From Deltaproteobacteria bacterium (GTDB lineage Bacteria; Desulfobacterota; Deferrimicrobia; Deferrimicrobiales; Deferrimicrobiaceae), in contig JAKAHC010000002.1 of the NCBI GenBank assembly GCA_021815305.1, positions 62,001-126,000 of the forward strand: a stretch of DNA of 64,000 nucleotides. The letters are read 5' to 3'. The position numbers were made by a program, and so were the translations under genes. Below are positions 15,804 to 24,185 of this stretch, piece by piece (within the stretch, counting starts at the first letter, position 1; each line of letters opens with the position of its first letter). The notes below the pieces were generated by a model, which saw only the letters and a program-made list of their open reading frames with translations, was not told where the DNA came from and searched no databases.

Positions 15804-18209
15804 ATGGCCAGGCTGCTGAACACGGAAGAACTCCGCCGTTCCTGCGATACCGGTCGTTTCCGCTTCGGCACCACGGAAGAGGTCCCGAGACTGACCCGCA
15901 TCGTGGGCCAGCAGCGCGCCCTCGACGCCATCTCCTTCGGGCTCAGCATGCGCAACATGGGGTTCAACATCTACGCGCTCGGTGCGAGCGGGACGGGCAA
16001 GACATCCGCTGTCCGCGCCTTCATCGCGGAGAAGGCGAAATCCGAACCGGTCCCGCCGGACTGGGCCTACGTGTGCAACTTCCGGGAGCCGTCGGAGCCG
16101 ATCGCCGTATCCCTGCCGCCCGGGCAGGGGGCGGAGTTCCGGCGTGACATGGCGGAGTTCGTCGACTACCTTCGCACCACCATCCCCAAGGTCTTCGAGT
16201 CCAAGGAGTACGAACGGCAGAAGAACCGCATCGCGGAGAAGTTCCAGAAAAGGCAGAAGGAACTTTTCGGGGCTCTGGAGGCCGAGGCGGAGTCCAGGGG
16301 GTTCAACATCCGCACTACGATCAACGGGTTCTCCATCGTCGCCGTGGACGAATCCGGCGAACCGGTCACGGAGGAGAAGTTCGGCGCTTTCGACGAGCGG
16401 AAGAAGGAGGAGATGCGGGAATGGGGAAAACAGATCCAGGAGCGCCTGGATGACGCGGTCCGCGCGCTGAAGTCGGCGGACAAGGCATCCAAGGACGCGC
16501 TCGCGGAACTGGAGCGCACCGCGGCGCTGTCGGTCCTCGGGCACCGGCTGGAGGAGATCCGGAAGAAGCACGAAGGGAACGGGAAGGTCCGGAAGTACCT
16601 CGACGCGGTCCAGGAGAACGTGCTGGGGAACATCGACGACTTCAAGGGGGGCGGCGAGGAGCAGCCCTCACCGCTGCCTTTCCTCAAGATCGCGAAGCAG
16701 GTCCCCGACTTTTCCCGCTACAGCGTGAACGTGGTCGTCGACAACGGCACCGCAAACGGCGCCCCGTGCGTCTTCGAGAGCAATCCCACGTATTTCAACC
16801 TCTTCGGCAGGATCGAACACAAGTTCCAGATGGGAGCGGCCCTCACGGATTTCACGATGATCAAGGCGGGTGCCCTCCACAAGGCCAACGGCGGGTTTCT
16901 CGTCATCGGCGCGCCGGACCTCCTCCGGAACATTTTTTCCTACGACGCCCTGAAACGGGCCGTGCGGAACGGGGAGGTCAAGATCGAGGATGTCTGGGAG
17001 CAGTATCGTCTGGCGACGACGACGGCGTTGAAGCCCGAGCCGATACCGCTTCACGTCAAGGTGGTTCTCATCGGGAACCCGGAGGTGTACTACCTCCTCT
17101 ACAACCTGGACGAGGAGTTCCGCGAACTGTTCAAGGTCAAGGCGGACTTCGACCATCGCATCGAACGGACGGACGAGAGCGTGGATCACTACGCCGCCTT
17201 CGTGGCGACGAAGGCGAAGGATGAAGGGTTGCTCCCGTTCGACGCGACCGGGGTGGCGAGGGTGGTGGAGTTCGGTTCCCGGCTTGCGGAGGACCAGGAG
17301 AAACTCTCGACGAAGTTCAGCGAAATCTCGAACCTCCTTCGGGAGTCCCATTACTGGGCCAGCTCGGAAGGGAGAAAAGCGGTTTCGGGCGCCCACGTGG
17401 AGAAGGCGCAGCGGGCGAAGGTCCGCAGGAACAACCGCATCGAGGAACAGATGCTGGAGCTCGCCGCCGAAGGGACGCTCCTCATCGAAACCTCCGGGGA
17501 GCGCGCGGGGCAGGTCAACGGGCTGGCGGTCTACGACCTCGGAGACTACAGCTTCGGGAAACCGTCGCGGATCACCGCAACCGTCTACGCGGGGAAGGCC
17601 GGGGTCCTCAACATCGAGAGGGAGATCAAGCTCTCCGGGAAGATCCACGAGAAGGCGGTCCTCATCCTCTCCAACTACCTCGGGCGCCGTTTCGCAGGGG
17701 ATTCTCCGATCGCCCTCACCGCGTCGCTTACCTTCGAGCAGCTCTACGGGATGATCGAGGGGGATTCCGCGACCTGTGCCGAGCTGTACGCCCTCCTGTC
17801 CGCCCTTGCAGGGGTTCCCGTGCGCCAGGGGGTCGCCGTCACGGGGTCGATGGACCAGAACGGCTCCGTGCAGCCCATCGGCGGGGCGAACGAGAAAATC
17901 GAGGGTTTCTTCGACCTGTGCAGAATGCGGGGCCTGGACGGTAGCCACGGGGTCCTCCTGCCCTCGCGGAATCGCCGCAACCTGATGCTCAAGGACGAGG
18001 TCGTCGGTGCGGTGCGAGATGGAAAGTTCCGCATCCATGTGATCGACCGCGTCGAGGAAGGAGTCGACCTCCTGATGGGGATCCCCGCCGGGGAGGCGGG
18101 GCCGGACGGGCGGTATCCGGAGGGGACGTTGTACCGGAAGGTGGCGGATCGGCTCGATGCGCTGAGGGAGGCGGTCAGGGAGAAGGACGAGGGAACGAAG
18201 AAAGGGTAG
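15804..18209 (+). CDS. Lon-family ATP-dependent protease with AAA_32-type ATPase
   Basis: 801 residues. The Walker A motif is GASGTGKTS near residue 68; a long coiled, charged insertion (about 110-270) follows; the middle block (NGAPCVFESNPTYFNLFGR, LHKANGGFLVIGAPDLLRN) is typical of the AAA_32/LonB-like bacterial family. The C-terminal peptidase domain has the Ser/Lys dyad: Ser in GDSATCAELYAL and Lys in IGGANEKIEGF. It differs from classical Lon in lacking the N-terminal substrate-binding domain. No transmembrane segment, so cytosolic. Start has GGGAG. Substrates are unknown; the family is common in deltaproteobacteria alongside true Lon. Confidence 0.9.
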   Translation: MARLLNTEELRRSCDTGRFRFGTTEEVPRLTRIVGQQRALDAISFGLSMRNMGFNIYALGASGTGKTSAVRAFIAEKAKSEPVPPDWAYVCNFREPSEPIAVSLPPGQGAEFRRDMAEFVDYLRTTIPKVFESKEYERQKNRIAEKFQKRQKELFGALEAEAESRGFNIRTTINGFSIVAVDESGEPVTEEKFGAFDERKKEEMREWGKQIQERLDDAVRALKSADKASKDALAELERTAALSVLGHRLEEIRKKHEGNGKVRKYLDAVQENVLGNIDDFKGGGEEQPSPLPFLKIAKQVPDFSRYSVNVVVDNGTANGAPCVFESNPTYFNLFGRIEHKFQMGAALTDFTMIKAGALHKANGGFLVIGAPDLLRNIFSYDALKRAVRNGEVKIEDVWEQYRLATTTALKPEPIPLHVKVVLIGNPEVYYLLYNLDEEFRELFKVKADFDHRIERTDESVDHYAAFVATKAKDEGLLPFDATGVARVVEFGSRLAEDQEKLSTKFSEISNLLRESHYWASSEGRKAVSGAHVEKAQRAKVRRNNRIEEQMLELAAEGTLLIETSGERAGQVNGLAVYDLGDYSFGKPSRITATVYAGKAGVLNIEREIKLSGKIHEKAVLILSNYLGRRFAGDSPIALTASLTFEQLYGMIEGDSATCAELYALLSALAGVPVRQGVAVTGSMDQNGSVQPIGGANEKIEGFFDLCRMRGLDGSHGVLLPSRNRRNLMLKDEVVGAVRDGKFRIHVIDRVEEGVDLLMGIPAGEAGPDGRYPEGTLYRKVADRLDALREAVREKDEGTKKG

Positions 18210-18386
18210 CCGGCAAGGCGTGCCTCCCGCGAGGAGGGGATTCCGTGTTTCCGGGAGGCGCTCCAAGTGCGATGTCGGTCATCCGACCATGGCGCGATCA
18301 TGGCGGAACGGCCGGGAGCGGATCCTCCCGCCGTTCCCTTATCCTGCGGATATTCGCGGTTCCCTCCACCCTGCGCGGCGCCCGCC

Positions 18387-19202
18387 TCACCGCCTCGTTT
18401 TTTCCTTGCGATACCTTTCGTGCAGGGATTTCAGGAGATGTTCGATGCGGTCCTTGTATGCGATGGACAGGAAGACGATCACGACGGCCGCGCCCGCAAG
18501 GACGAAAACCCGGTAATATTGCTGCCCCCTGAGGTAGGTCCCGCCGAGGGTGAGCAGGGTTGTGCCGAGGAGGCGCCCCACGGTCGCGATGACGAGGAAC
18601 TCAAGCGTCGAAAGGCGTCCCAGCCCGAGGATGTAGCAGAGATAATCCTTCGGAAATCCAGGGAGGAGAAACAGCAGGAAGACGAGGAACACCCCCTTGT
18701 GGTGAAGGAGGTAGTCGAACCGCTCCATCGTTTTTCCGTCCACGAATTTCTCCGTCAGGGGGCGGCCGAAGGAGCGGGAAAGGGAGAAGGCGATGCAGGA
18801 ACCGATCGTCAGCCCGACGGTGGAGAGGGCGACCCCGAGAACGGGGCCGTACAGGTATCCCCCCAGAACCCCCGTCGCTTCTCCCGGAATCGGGGCGGCG
18901 ACGACCTGGAACGCCTGCAGGAGGACGAACCCGGCGAATCCCCATACCCCCAGCGCATGGATGAAACCGATGAGACGATCCTTATGCGTGAAGAAATGGA
19001 ACAGGCCCAGCCTGTAGAGGAAACCCATCAGGGCAAGGAAGACCGCGAGGAACAGAACGGGTTTGAGGATGATGCGGAATTTTCCCAGCAGAGGATCTGC
19101 CCCCGGGTGGCGTTTCCAAGATGATACACGAAACGCGGGGTGGGGGAACGGTCCGGCGAAGAGGACTTTACCTGCGGAACGAACGGTTCGCAGGGTGGGC
19201 AT
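18387..19202 (-). CDS. TVP38/TMEM64 (DedA-like) membrane protein
   Basis: About 271 residues with five to six membrane helices, starting with [22 protein letters not shown]. The SNARE-associated (VTT) core is visible: [32 protein letters not shown], and [19 protein letters not shown], with the conserved Gly/Pro-rich loops. DedA/VTT proteins are lipid scramblases or undecaprenyl-phosphate translocases; this one's substrate is unknown. The start is uncertain: the ATG used lies 35 nt inside the 3' end of the upstream helicase gene and has no close ribosome site, and the first ~35 residues do not look like the family, so the true start may be a few codons before the first helix. Confidence 0.8.
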   Translation of the reverse strand: MPTLRTVRSAGKVLFAGPFPHPAFRVSSWKRHPGADPLLGKFRIILKPVLFLAVFLALMGFLYRLGLFHFFTHKDRLIGFIHALGVWGFAGFVLLQAFQVVAAPIPGEATGVLGGYLYGPVLGVALSTVGLTIGSCIAFSLSRSFGRPLTEKFVDGKTMERFDYLLHHKGVFLVFLLFLLPGFPKDYLCYILGLGRLSTLEFLVIATVGRLLGTTLLTLGGTYLRGQQYYRVFVLAGAAVVIVFLSIAYKDRIEHLLKSLHERYRKEKTRR

Positions 19203-20541
19203 CCCGGTGGCCGCTTTTCCGGCCTCCGGGACCGGATGTCGGGCGGGATTCCCCTTCCGCGTGGCGTGAAACCCTGGGAGAGGACGGCGTCGCCGGGGCC
19301 GCCCGTCCCGCGGAAAGGAACGCGGCATCCACGGGGATCATATACGGCCTTTGCCGCGGTTCCTTGCGCTCCGAGCCCAGGGGTGTCGGAGGGCCCGGCT
19401 TCGCCGGAGAGAGGAAGGGGTGTTCGGAAACCACCGCGAGGTGCTTCCCCATCAGCCGTTCGATGTCCGCGAGGAGGGGGCGCTCCTCGAAACTGCAGAA
19501 GGAGATGGCGATCCCCGAAGCGCCCGCGCGGCCCGTCCGGCCGATCCTGTGGACGTACGCCTCCGGCTCGTTCGGAAGGTCGAAGTTGACGACGTGGGAC
19601 AGTTCGACGATGTCGAGCCCGCGCGCCGCGATGTCCGTCGCCACCAGCACGCGGACCGTACCTTTCTTGAATGCGCCCAGTGCCCGCTCTCTCGCTCCCT
19701 GGGACTTGTCTCCGTGGATCGCCTCGACCCGCACGTGCGAACGGCTCAAGACCCGCTCCACGCGGTCGGCGCCGTGCCGGGTGCGTGTGAAGACCAGGGC
19801 GTTCCGGATGGATTCGTCGGCCAGGAGCGTCTTCAGGAGTTCCGTCTTGTTCGGTTTCTCCACGTAGTACAGCAGGTGCTCGACGGCCTCCGCGGGGGCG
19901 GAAACCGGAGCCACCGCGACGCGCACGGGGTCGCGGAGGATGGTATCTGAAAGGCGGACGATATCCGGGGGCATCGTGGCGGAAAACATCAGCGTCTGGC
20001 GCCGGGGCGGCAGTTTCTCGATCACGCGGCGGATGTCGAGGATGAATCCCATGTCGAGCATCCTGTCGGCCTCGTCCAGCACGAAGATCTCCACGGACGA
20101 AAGGTCGATAAACTTCTGTCCCATCAGGTCGAGGAGCCGGCCGGGAGTTGCGACCAGGATATCCACCCCTTTTTGCAGCGCAGCCTCCTGGGGACGCTGG
20201 CTCACGCCGCCGTAGACGACGGTGTGGCGCAGCCCCGTGTGGGCGCCGTATGCAGCGAAGCTCTCGCCGACCTGGAGGGCGAGTTCCCTCGTGGGAGTAA
20301 GGACGAGGGAGCGGATGACGCGACGCCCCCGTTTCCCTTTCCCGTCGAGGGAGAGGTGGTGGAGGATGGGCAGCGCGAATGCGGCCGTCTTCCCGGTTCC
20401 GGTCTGGGCGGAACCCAGGAGGTCCCTCCCCGCGAGGACGTCGGGAATCGCCTTCTCCTGGACAGGGGTGGGGATGGCGTAGTTCAGGGCTTGCACCGCC
20501 CGGAGGATCTCCGGGGAAAGGCCAAAATGTCGAAAGGGCAT
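19168..20541 (-). CDS. rhlE: DEAD-box RNA helicase (RhlE type)
   Basis: 457 residues. All helicase motifs are present: Q-motif ([10 protein letters not shown]), motif I AQTGTGKT, Ia PTRELA, Ib TPGR, II DEAD ([13 protein letters not shown]), III SAT, and C-terminal ARGLD and [10 protein letters not shown]. After the core comes a Pro/Arg-rich tail of ~80 residues with low complexity, as in RhlE proteins, probably for RNA binding. The [16 protein letters not shown] start matches the family. Another in-frame ATG four codons upstream lies 1 nt after AAGGAG, so the ribosome site fits neither ATG ideally (1 nt versus 13 nt). Works in ribosome assembly or RNA decay. Confidence 0.9.
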   Translation of the reverse strand: MPFRHFGLSPEILRAVQALNYAIPTPVQEKAIPDVLAGRDLLGSAQTGTGKTAAFALPILHHLSLDGKGKRGRRVIRSLVLTPTRELALQVGESFAAYGAHTGLRHTVVYGGVSQRPQEAALQKGVDILVATPGRLLDLMGQKFIDLSSVEIFVLDEADRMLDMGFILDIRRVIEKLPPRRQTLMFSATMPPDIVRLSDTILRDPVRVAVAPVSAPAEAVEHLLYYVEKPNKTELLKTLLADESIRNALVFTRTRHGADRVERVLSRSHVRVEAIHGDKSQGARERALGAFKKGTVRVLVATDIAARGLDIVELSHVVNFDLPNEPEAYVHRIGRTGRAGASGIAISFCSFEERPLLADIERLMGKHLAVVSEHPFLSPAKPGPPTPLGSERKEPRQRPYMIPVDAAFLSAGRAAPATPSSPRVSRHAEGESRPTSGPGGRKSGHRDAHPANRSFRR

Positions 20542-20705
20542 GAGCTTAAGCATTCTCCTTGTTGAAACGGTAAAGGTTGAGGTTCGACGGAAAACCGGGT
20601 GGCAAGCGCACAGCGCATGCGGAAACCGCGGCATCGACAGGGGATGGAGAACCGGGGAAGCGCAAACCGTGTACACATTACCACACGATGTTGCGGAATA
20701 GCAAG

Positions 20706-20766
20706 CATGGGGAAAGAAAACATGGGGAAAGAAAACATGGGGAAAGAAAACCGTTGGGGAAAGAAA
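20706..20766. repeat. 15-bp tandem repeat, three exact copies plus a degenerate fourth
   Basis: The unit CATGGGGAAAGAAAA is repeated three times without change, then a decayed copy (CCGTTGGGGAAAGAAA) follows. It lies in the gap between the divergent helicase and haem-sensor genes. Too short and without spacers for CRISPR. It may be a slippage product or a site for a protein acting on both promoters. Confidence 0.85.
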
Positions 20767-20788
20767 CAGCCGCGGGATTGCGGCTGTT
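20765..20788. other. Perfect 9-bp hairpin with 6-nt loop
   Basis: AACAGCCGC / GCGGCTGTT with loop GGGATT, directly abutting the tandem repeats. On the minus strand the stem is followed by TTCTTT, so it could act as an intrinsic terminator or attenuator in the leader of the helicase mRNA; on the plus strand there is no T-run. Function inferred only. Confidence 0.5.
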
Positions 20789-20807
20789 CCGGTGGTCGTG
20801 ATCCCGG

Positions 20808-20813
20808 TATAAT
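20808..20813 (+). promoter_or_regulatory. -10 element (TATAAT) of the haem-sensor gene, probably leaderless
   Basis: A perfect TATAAT ends 6 nt before the ATG of the downstream gene, so transcription should begin at or within a base of the start codon. No Shine-Dalgarno sequence precedes that ATG. The -35 region (TGTTCC, 17 nt upstream) is weak. Confidence 0.5.
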
Positions 20814-20819
20814 CATCGG

Positions 20820-21773
20820 ATGGAAAGGCACCCTGCGACCGCGCAGGCGAGGAACTACCTGCTCCTTATCTCGGTTTTCATCTTCCTGGTGACGGGCGTC
20901 TCCCTCTACGCGAACCTCCACAAGGTGGATTCGCAGTACAAGCAGCTGGCGGCGGTCGTCGGCCGGTCCTTCGCCCAGTCGATCGAGGCCACGAGGGACT
21001 GGAACGCGGAGCACGGCGGCGTGTACGTGCCCGTCGGGAAGGGCGTTCCTCCGAACCGTCTCTTGCGGGACCCGTTGCGTGAGTTTACGACGAGGCAGGG
21101 AGTGGTCCTGACGAAAATCAACCACGCCGAGATGGTGCGCCTGATTTCCGGTCTTCTGCGGGAAGAGCGGGGGATCCGGGTCCACATCACGAGCCAGACG
21201 CCGCTCCAGCCGGCCAACGCCCCCGACGCGTGGGAACAGGAAGCCCTGGCTTCGTTCGACCAGGGGAAGAAAGAGGCGTACGGGGTGCTGGATGCGAGGG
21301 GAAACGGCACCTTTCGGTTCATGTCCCCGCTGAGGATGGAGAAATCGTGCGCCGCCTGCCACCCGGAGCACAGCGGCAAGCCGGAGGACATCCGGGGGGG
21401 GATCAGCATCTCCTTCTCGTGGGGTCCGTTCCAGCGCCTGCTGGACCGGAACGTCCGCCAGATCTGGACGGTCCACCTGCTGTTTCTCGCCGTTTCCTTC
21501 CTTCTGATCTATCTCCTGGGAAGGAAGCTGATCGTGAACATCGCAGCCCTCCAGGACTCCCTGCTGCACATCAAGCGTCTGGAGGGGCTGGTGCCGATCT
21601 GCGCGAACTGCAAGAAGATCCGGACGGAGGGGACGAATCCGTTCGAACAGTCGTCGTGGACATCGATCGAACAGTATTTCGGCGAGCGCACGGACGCCGA
21701 GTTCACCCACGGGTTATGCCCGGAGTGCGCAAGGGCCCTCTATCCCGGCGTTCCGTCCTCCCCCGGCGGATAG
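20820..21773 (+). CDS. DUF3365 haem-binding membrane sensor-like protein
   Basis: 317 residues. Membrane helix 1 (about 13-31, [18 protein letters not shown]), a periplasmic DUF3365 (Tll0287-like) domain, a single c-type haem site CAACH near residue 182, then helix 2 ([17 protein letters not shown]). The cytosolic tail ([14 protein letters not shown] ... [15 protein letters not shown]) has two CxxC pairs and is the short Cys-rich module often found at the end of PAS/response-regulator signalling proteins. There is no kinase or cyclase domain, so output must go through a partner. Redox or gas sensing is inferred. It starts 6 nt after a TATAAT with no ribosome site. Confidence 0.85.
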   Translation: MERHPATAQARNYLLLISVFIFLVTGVSLYANLHKVDSQYKQLAAVVGRSFAQSIEATRDWNAEHGGVYVPVGKGVPPNRLLRDPLREFTTRQGVVLTKINHAEMVRLISGLLREERGIRVHITSQTPLQPANAPDAWEQEALASFDQGKKEAYGVLDARGNGTFRFMSPLRMEKSCAACHPEHSGKPEDIRGGISISFSWGPFQRLLDRNVRQIWTVHLLFLAVSFLLIYLLGRKLIVNIAALQDSLLHIKRLEGLVPICANCKKIRTEGTNPFEQSSWTSIEQYFGERTDAEFTHGLCPECARALYPGVPSSPGG

Positions 21774-21780
21774 GGGAGAC

Positions 21781-22287
21781 TCACCCCCCGAGTCGCTTCG
21801 CGTCGTCGATCCTTCGTTCTCCCTCCCGGAGCCAGGCGAAGACCGCCCGGAGGCGTCTCCCTCCCGATTCGGGGAAGTCCAGCGCGGCCACGGCGCCCTT
21901 CCTCAGGGCGCATCCTTTCGGAAGGGAAAGGAGCCGCGCGATGGTGCGCCCCAGGTCGGGCTCGTGCCCGACGAAGGCGGGATCGATGGCATCCGGGAAA
22001 TCGTCGAGGATCGCGTTCAGCCCCTCGACGTCGAATCCGGGGTAGAGCCGAGGCGCCACCAGCACCTCCCCTTCGAAGCGAAGCCCCTCCGCGAGGATCT
22101 CCGCGGTCTGCACCGCCCGCACGAGCGGGCTGGTGAAGATGTGCGACGGACGAACGCCGTCCTTCCGTGCCCTGCCGGCCGTTTCCCGGAACGAAACGCG
22201 CCCTCTGGCGGTGAGGTGCCGGACGCCATCCGGCATCGTCCCGACGCGTTCCACCGCCTCCGCGTGGCGGACGAGGTAGATTCTCAT
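21781..22287 (-). CDS. sixA: Phosphohistidine phosphatase SixA-like
   Basis: 168 residues of the histidine phosphatase superfamily. The phospho-accepting histidine is in LVRHAEA at the N-terminus; the second catalytic block is FVGHEPDLG, and TSPLVRAVQTAEIL is the usual phosphate-binding region. SixA removes phosphate from histidine in phosphorelay or PTS proteins; a general phosphoesterase role is the alternative. Start chosen at MRIYLVRHAEA with a GGAGAG site; the frame extends upstream into trxB's end. It lies 25 bp after trxB on the same strand, so the two are likely co-transcribed. Confidence 0.85.
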   Translation of the reverse strand: MRIYLVRHAEAVERVGTMPDGVRHLTARGRVSFRETAGRARKDGVRPSHIFTSPLVRAVQTAEILAEGLRFEGEVLVAPRLYPGFDVEGLNAILDDFPDAIDPAFVGHEPDLGRTIARLLSLPKGCALRKGAVAALDFPESGGRRLRAVFAWLREGERRIDDAKRLGG

Positions 22288-22312
22288 GGTCTCTCCTTCG
22301 TGGGCCTGCGAC

Positions 22313-23236
22313 CTAATGTCCCTCCGACTCGAGGAACCGTTCGGCTTCGATGGCGGCGCGGCATCCGGAACCCGCTGCCGTGACCGCCTGGCGGTACACC
22401 GTGTCGTGCACGTCACCCGCGGCGAAAACCCCTTCGACGCTGGTGCGGGCGCCGCCGCGCACGGCGATGTAGCCGTTGTCGAGTTCCAGCTGCCCCTCGA
22501 AGATCTTCGTGTTCGGGTCGTGCCCGATGGCCACGAAGACGCCGTCCACCCTGCGCACCGTTTCCGACCCGTCTTTCGTATTTTTCAGCCGCACGGCGGA
22601 CACCTCGCTCTTCGCCGTGCCGAGGATTTCCACGACCAGGGAGTCCAGGACGAACTCGATCTTCGGGTTGGCGCGTGCGCGGTCGAGGAGAATCCTGGAG
22701 GCCCGGAACCGGTCGCGGCGGTGGACCAGGAGGACTTTCGACGCGAAGCGGGTAAGGAAGGTCGCCTCCTCCACGGCGGTGTCCCCGCCGCCGATCACCG
22801 CGACTTCGCGGTTCCGGAAGAACGCGCCGTCGCAGGTCGCACAGGTGGACACTCCCCGCCCCATCAGCCTCTTTTCCGAAGGGAGTCCGAGCAACCTCGC
22901 GGAAGCTCCGGTAGCGACGATGAGAGTGCGCGCCGCGTACAGGTTTTCCTCGGTGGTTACGGCAAACGGCCGCTGCGAGAGATCGACCCGGGTCACCGTT
23001 TCGGTGCGGTACAGGGCGCCGAACCGCTCCGCCTGCCTCCGCATGAGCTGGACCAGCTCCGGCCCCTGGACGCCGTCGGGGAACCCGGGAAAATTCTCCA
23101 CCTCGGTGGTCAGCGTGAGCTGTCCGCCGGGCTCCCGTCCTTCCAGGACGAGGGGAGCCAGGTTGGCCCGGGCGGTATAGATGGCGGCGGTGGAGCCCGC
23201 GCAGCCGGAACCGAGAATGATCACTTTATGCGCCAT
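22313..23236 (-). CDS. trxB: Thioredoxin reductase
   Basis: 307 residues, the size of low-molecular-weight bacterial TrxR. FAD-binding [16 protein letters not shown] at the N-terminus (Cys replaces the usual Pro of GSGPAG), redox-active CATC (about residue 135) and the second dinucleotide motif [12 protein letters not shown] for NADPH, then [10 protein letters not shown] and the C-terminal FAAGDVHD. It passes electrons from NADPH to thioredoxin. The ribosome site GGAGG is well placed. Heads a likely operon with the SixA-like gene. The GSGCAG substitution is uncommon and could make the flavin pocket sensitive to oxidation. Confidence 0.93.
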   Translation of the reverse strand: MAHKVIILGSGCAGSTAAIYTARANLAPLVLEGREPGGQLTLTTEVENFPGFPDGVQGPELVQLMRRQAERFGALYRTETVTRVDLSQRPFAVTTEENLYAARTLIVATGASARLLGLPSEKRLMGRGVSTCATCDGAFFRNREVAVIGGGDTAVEEATFLTRFASKVLLVHRRDRFRASRILLDRARANPKIEFVLDSLVVEILGTAKSEVSAVRLKNTKDGSETVRRVDGVFVAIGHDPNTKIFEGQLELDNGYIAVRGGARTSVEGVFAAGDVHDTVYRQAVTAAGSGCRAAIEAERFLESEGH

Positions 23237-23309
23237 GGTGTGCCTCCTGCCGGATGCGGCCGAAACTGGTAGAAGTTTGCACTTCCCTTCCGCGGCATGT
23301 CAAGAAAGG

Positions 23310-23331
23310 CGCGCACGTGGAATCGTGCGCG
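23310..23331. other. 8-bp inverted repeat with 6-nt loop
   Basis: CGCGCACG / CGTGCGCG around TGGAAT, in the gap between trxB (leftward) and the Cys-peptide/ferritin region (rightward). It could be an operator for a dimeric repressor or a hairpin in a leader. No T-run follows on either strand. Confidence 0.4.
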
Positions 23332-23400
23332 TGGCCGCCGCATCGTAGATAGAAGGGGCGGTCGAACCGGCCCCGGAGTTTTCATGTCGAGGAGGACGCC

Positions 23401-23433
23401 ATGTGCAAGACGTGCGGATGCGGCAAGAAGTGA
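23401..23433 (+). CDS. Possible 10-residue Cys-rich micropeptide MCKTCGCGKK
   Basis: A ten-codon frame with an excellent ribosome site (GAGGAGG, 4-5 nt upstream) encodes MCKTCGCGKK and ends in TGA. Three of ten residues are Cys, spaced CxxCxC, followed by two Lys. The same CxxCGCG arrangement begins HypB-type metallochaperones, so a metal-binding peptide or a remnant of such a start is possible. The next gene is a ferritin-like protein about 165 bp downstream, which fits a metal theme. Evidence is the ribosome site and composition only; translation is unproven, and chance is a real alternative. Confidence 0.4.
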   Translation: MCKTCGCGKK

Positions 23434-23599
23434 CGATGGGATAGCGGAACGGGTTTCCGGGGCGGAGAAGAAACCGATCCTTCCCGCCTTTTTCATGCCC
23501 GAGATTTTCGCCGGATGCCTTCCTTCCCGATCCGCCGTGTGTGAAAATGTAGTGCACCCCCGGATCCTCGCATCAACCCCCTGAAGGAGGCCCACGGCG

Positions 23600-24031
23600 A
23601 TGGCGGCAAGGAAAGCTTCCCCGGAACTGCTCGATCTGCTGAATCAGGCGATTGCCCGGGAGATCCAGGTTTCCGTGCAGTACATGTGGCAGCACGTTCT
23701 CTGGAAAGGGGTCCGGGGTTTCGCCGTCAAGGACGAGTTGAAGAAGATCGCCATCGAGGAGATGAAACATGCCGAGGCGATCGCGGAGCGCCTCAATTAC
23801 CTCGGCGGCATCCCGACCACGAAGCCGTCTCCGATCTTCCTGGGCTCCACGCTCGCGGAGATGCTGACCACCGACAGGAAGGACGAGGAGACCGCGATCA
23901 TGATGTACCGGAACATCATCGATGAGGCCGTAAAGACCGGGGACGAGACCACGGCGTTCCTCTTCCGGGAGATCCTCAAGGCGGAGGAGGAGCACCACGA
24001 CATCTTCAGCTCCCTCCTCGAAAAGGACTGA
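23600..24031 (+). CDS. Ferritin-like (bacterioferritin-type) di-iron protein
   Basis: 143 residues forming one four-helix bundle. Iron ligands are visible in the expected pattern: a Glu in helix A (AREIQVSVQYMWQH), ExxH in helix B (EEMKHAEAIAERL), Glu in helix C (DEETAIMMYRNII) and ExxH in helix D (AEEEHHDIFSSL). Family members store iron or detoxify peroxide; this one is close to the bacterioferritin-like group but no haem-binding Met could be assigned with confidence. GGAGG ribosome site 9 nt before ATG. Upstream are thioredoxin reductase (divergent) and the Cys micropeptide. Confidence 0.88.
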   Translation: MAARKASPELLDLLNQAIAREIQVSVQYMWQHVLWKGVRGFAVKDELKKIAIEEMKHAEAIAERLNYLGGIPTTKPSPIFLGSTLAEMLTTDRKDEETAIMMYRNIIDEAVKTGDETTAFLFREILKAEEEHHDIFSSLLEKD

Positions 24032-24185
24032 AAGGGCCGCAACCCCCGCCGGTTCGAACCGTGGCGGTGCGGTGGGCAACCCCGGGGAGCCACGCGGGAA
24101 GGGGCACGTCCACCGGTGCCGGGGGGGTGTGCGAGATGGAAGGGGGAGGGACTCCCCACGGGGGAATCGTCCTGCCTTCCGGGCC

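Noticed and set aside
18222-18259. GCCTCCCG / CGGGAGGC inverted repeat after the Lon-like gene as a terminator
   Set aside because: The loop is 22 nt and no T-run follows on either strand; could be chance in GC-rich DNA.
20706-20766. Possible CRISPR array
   Set aside because: Units are 15 bp and abut directly without spacers; it is a simple tandem repeat.
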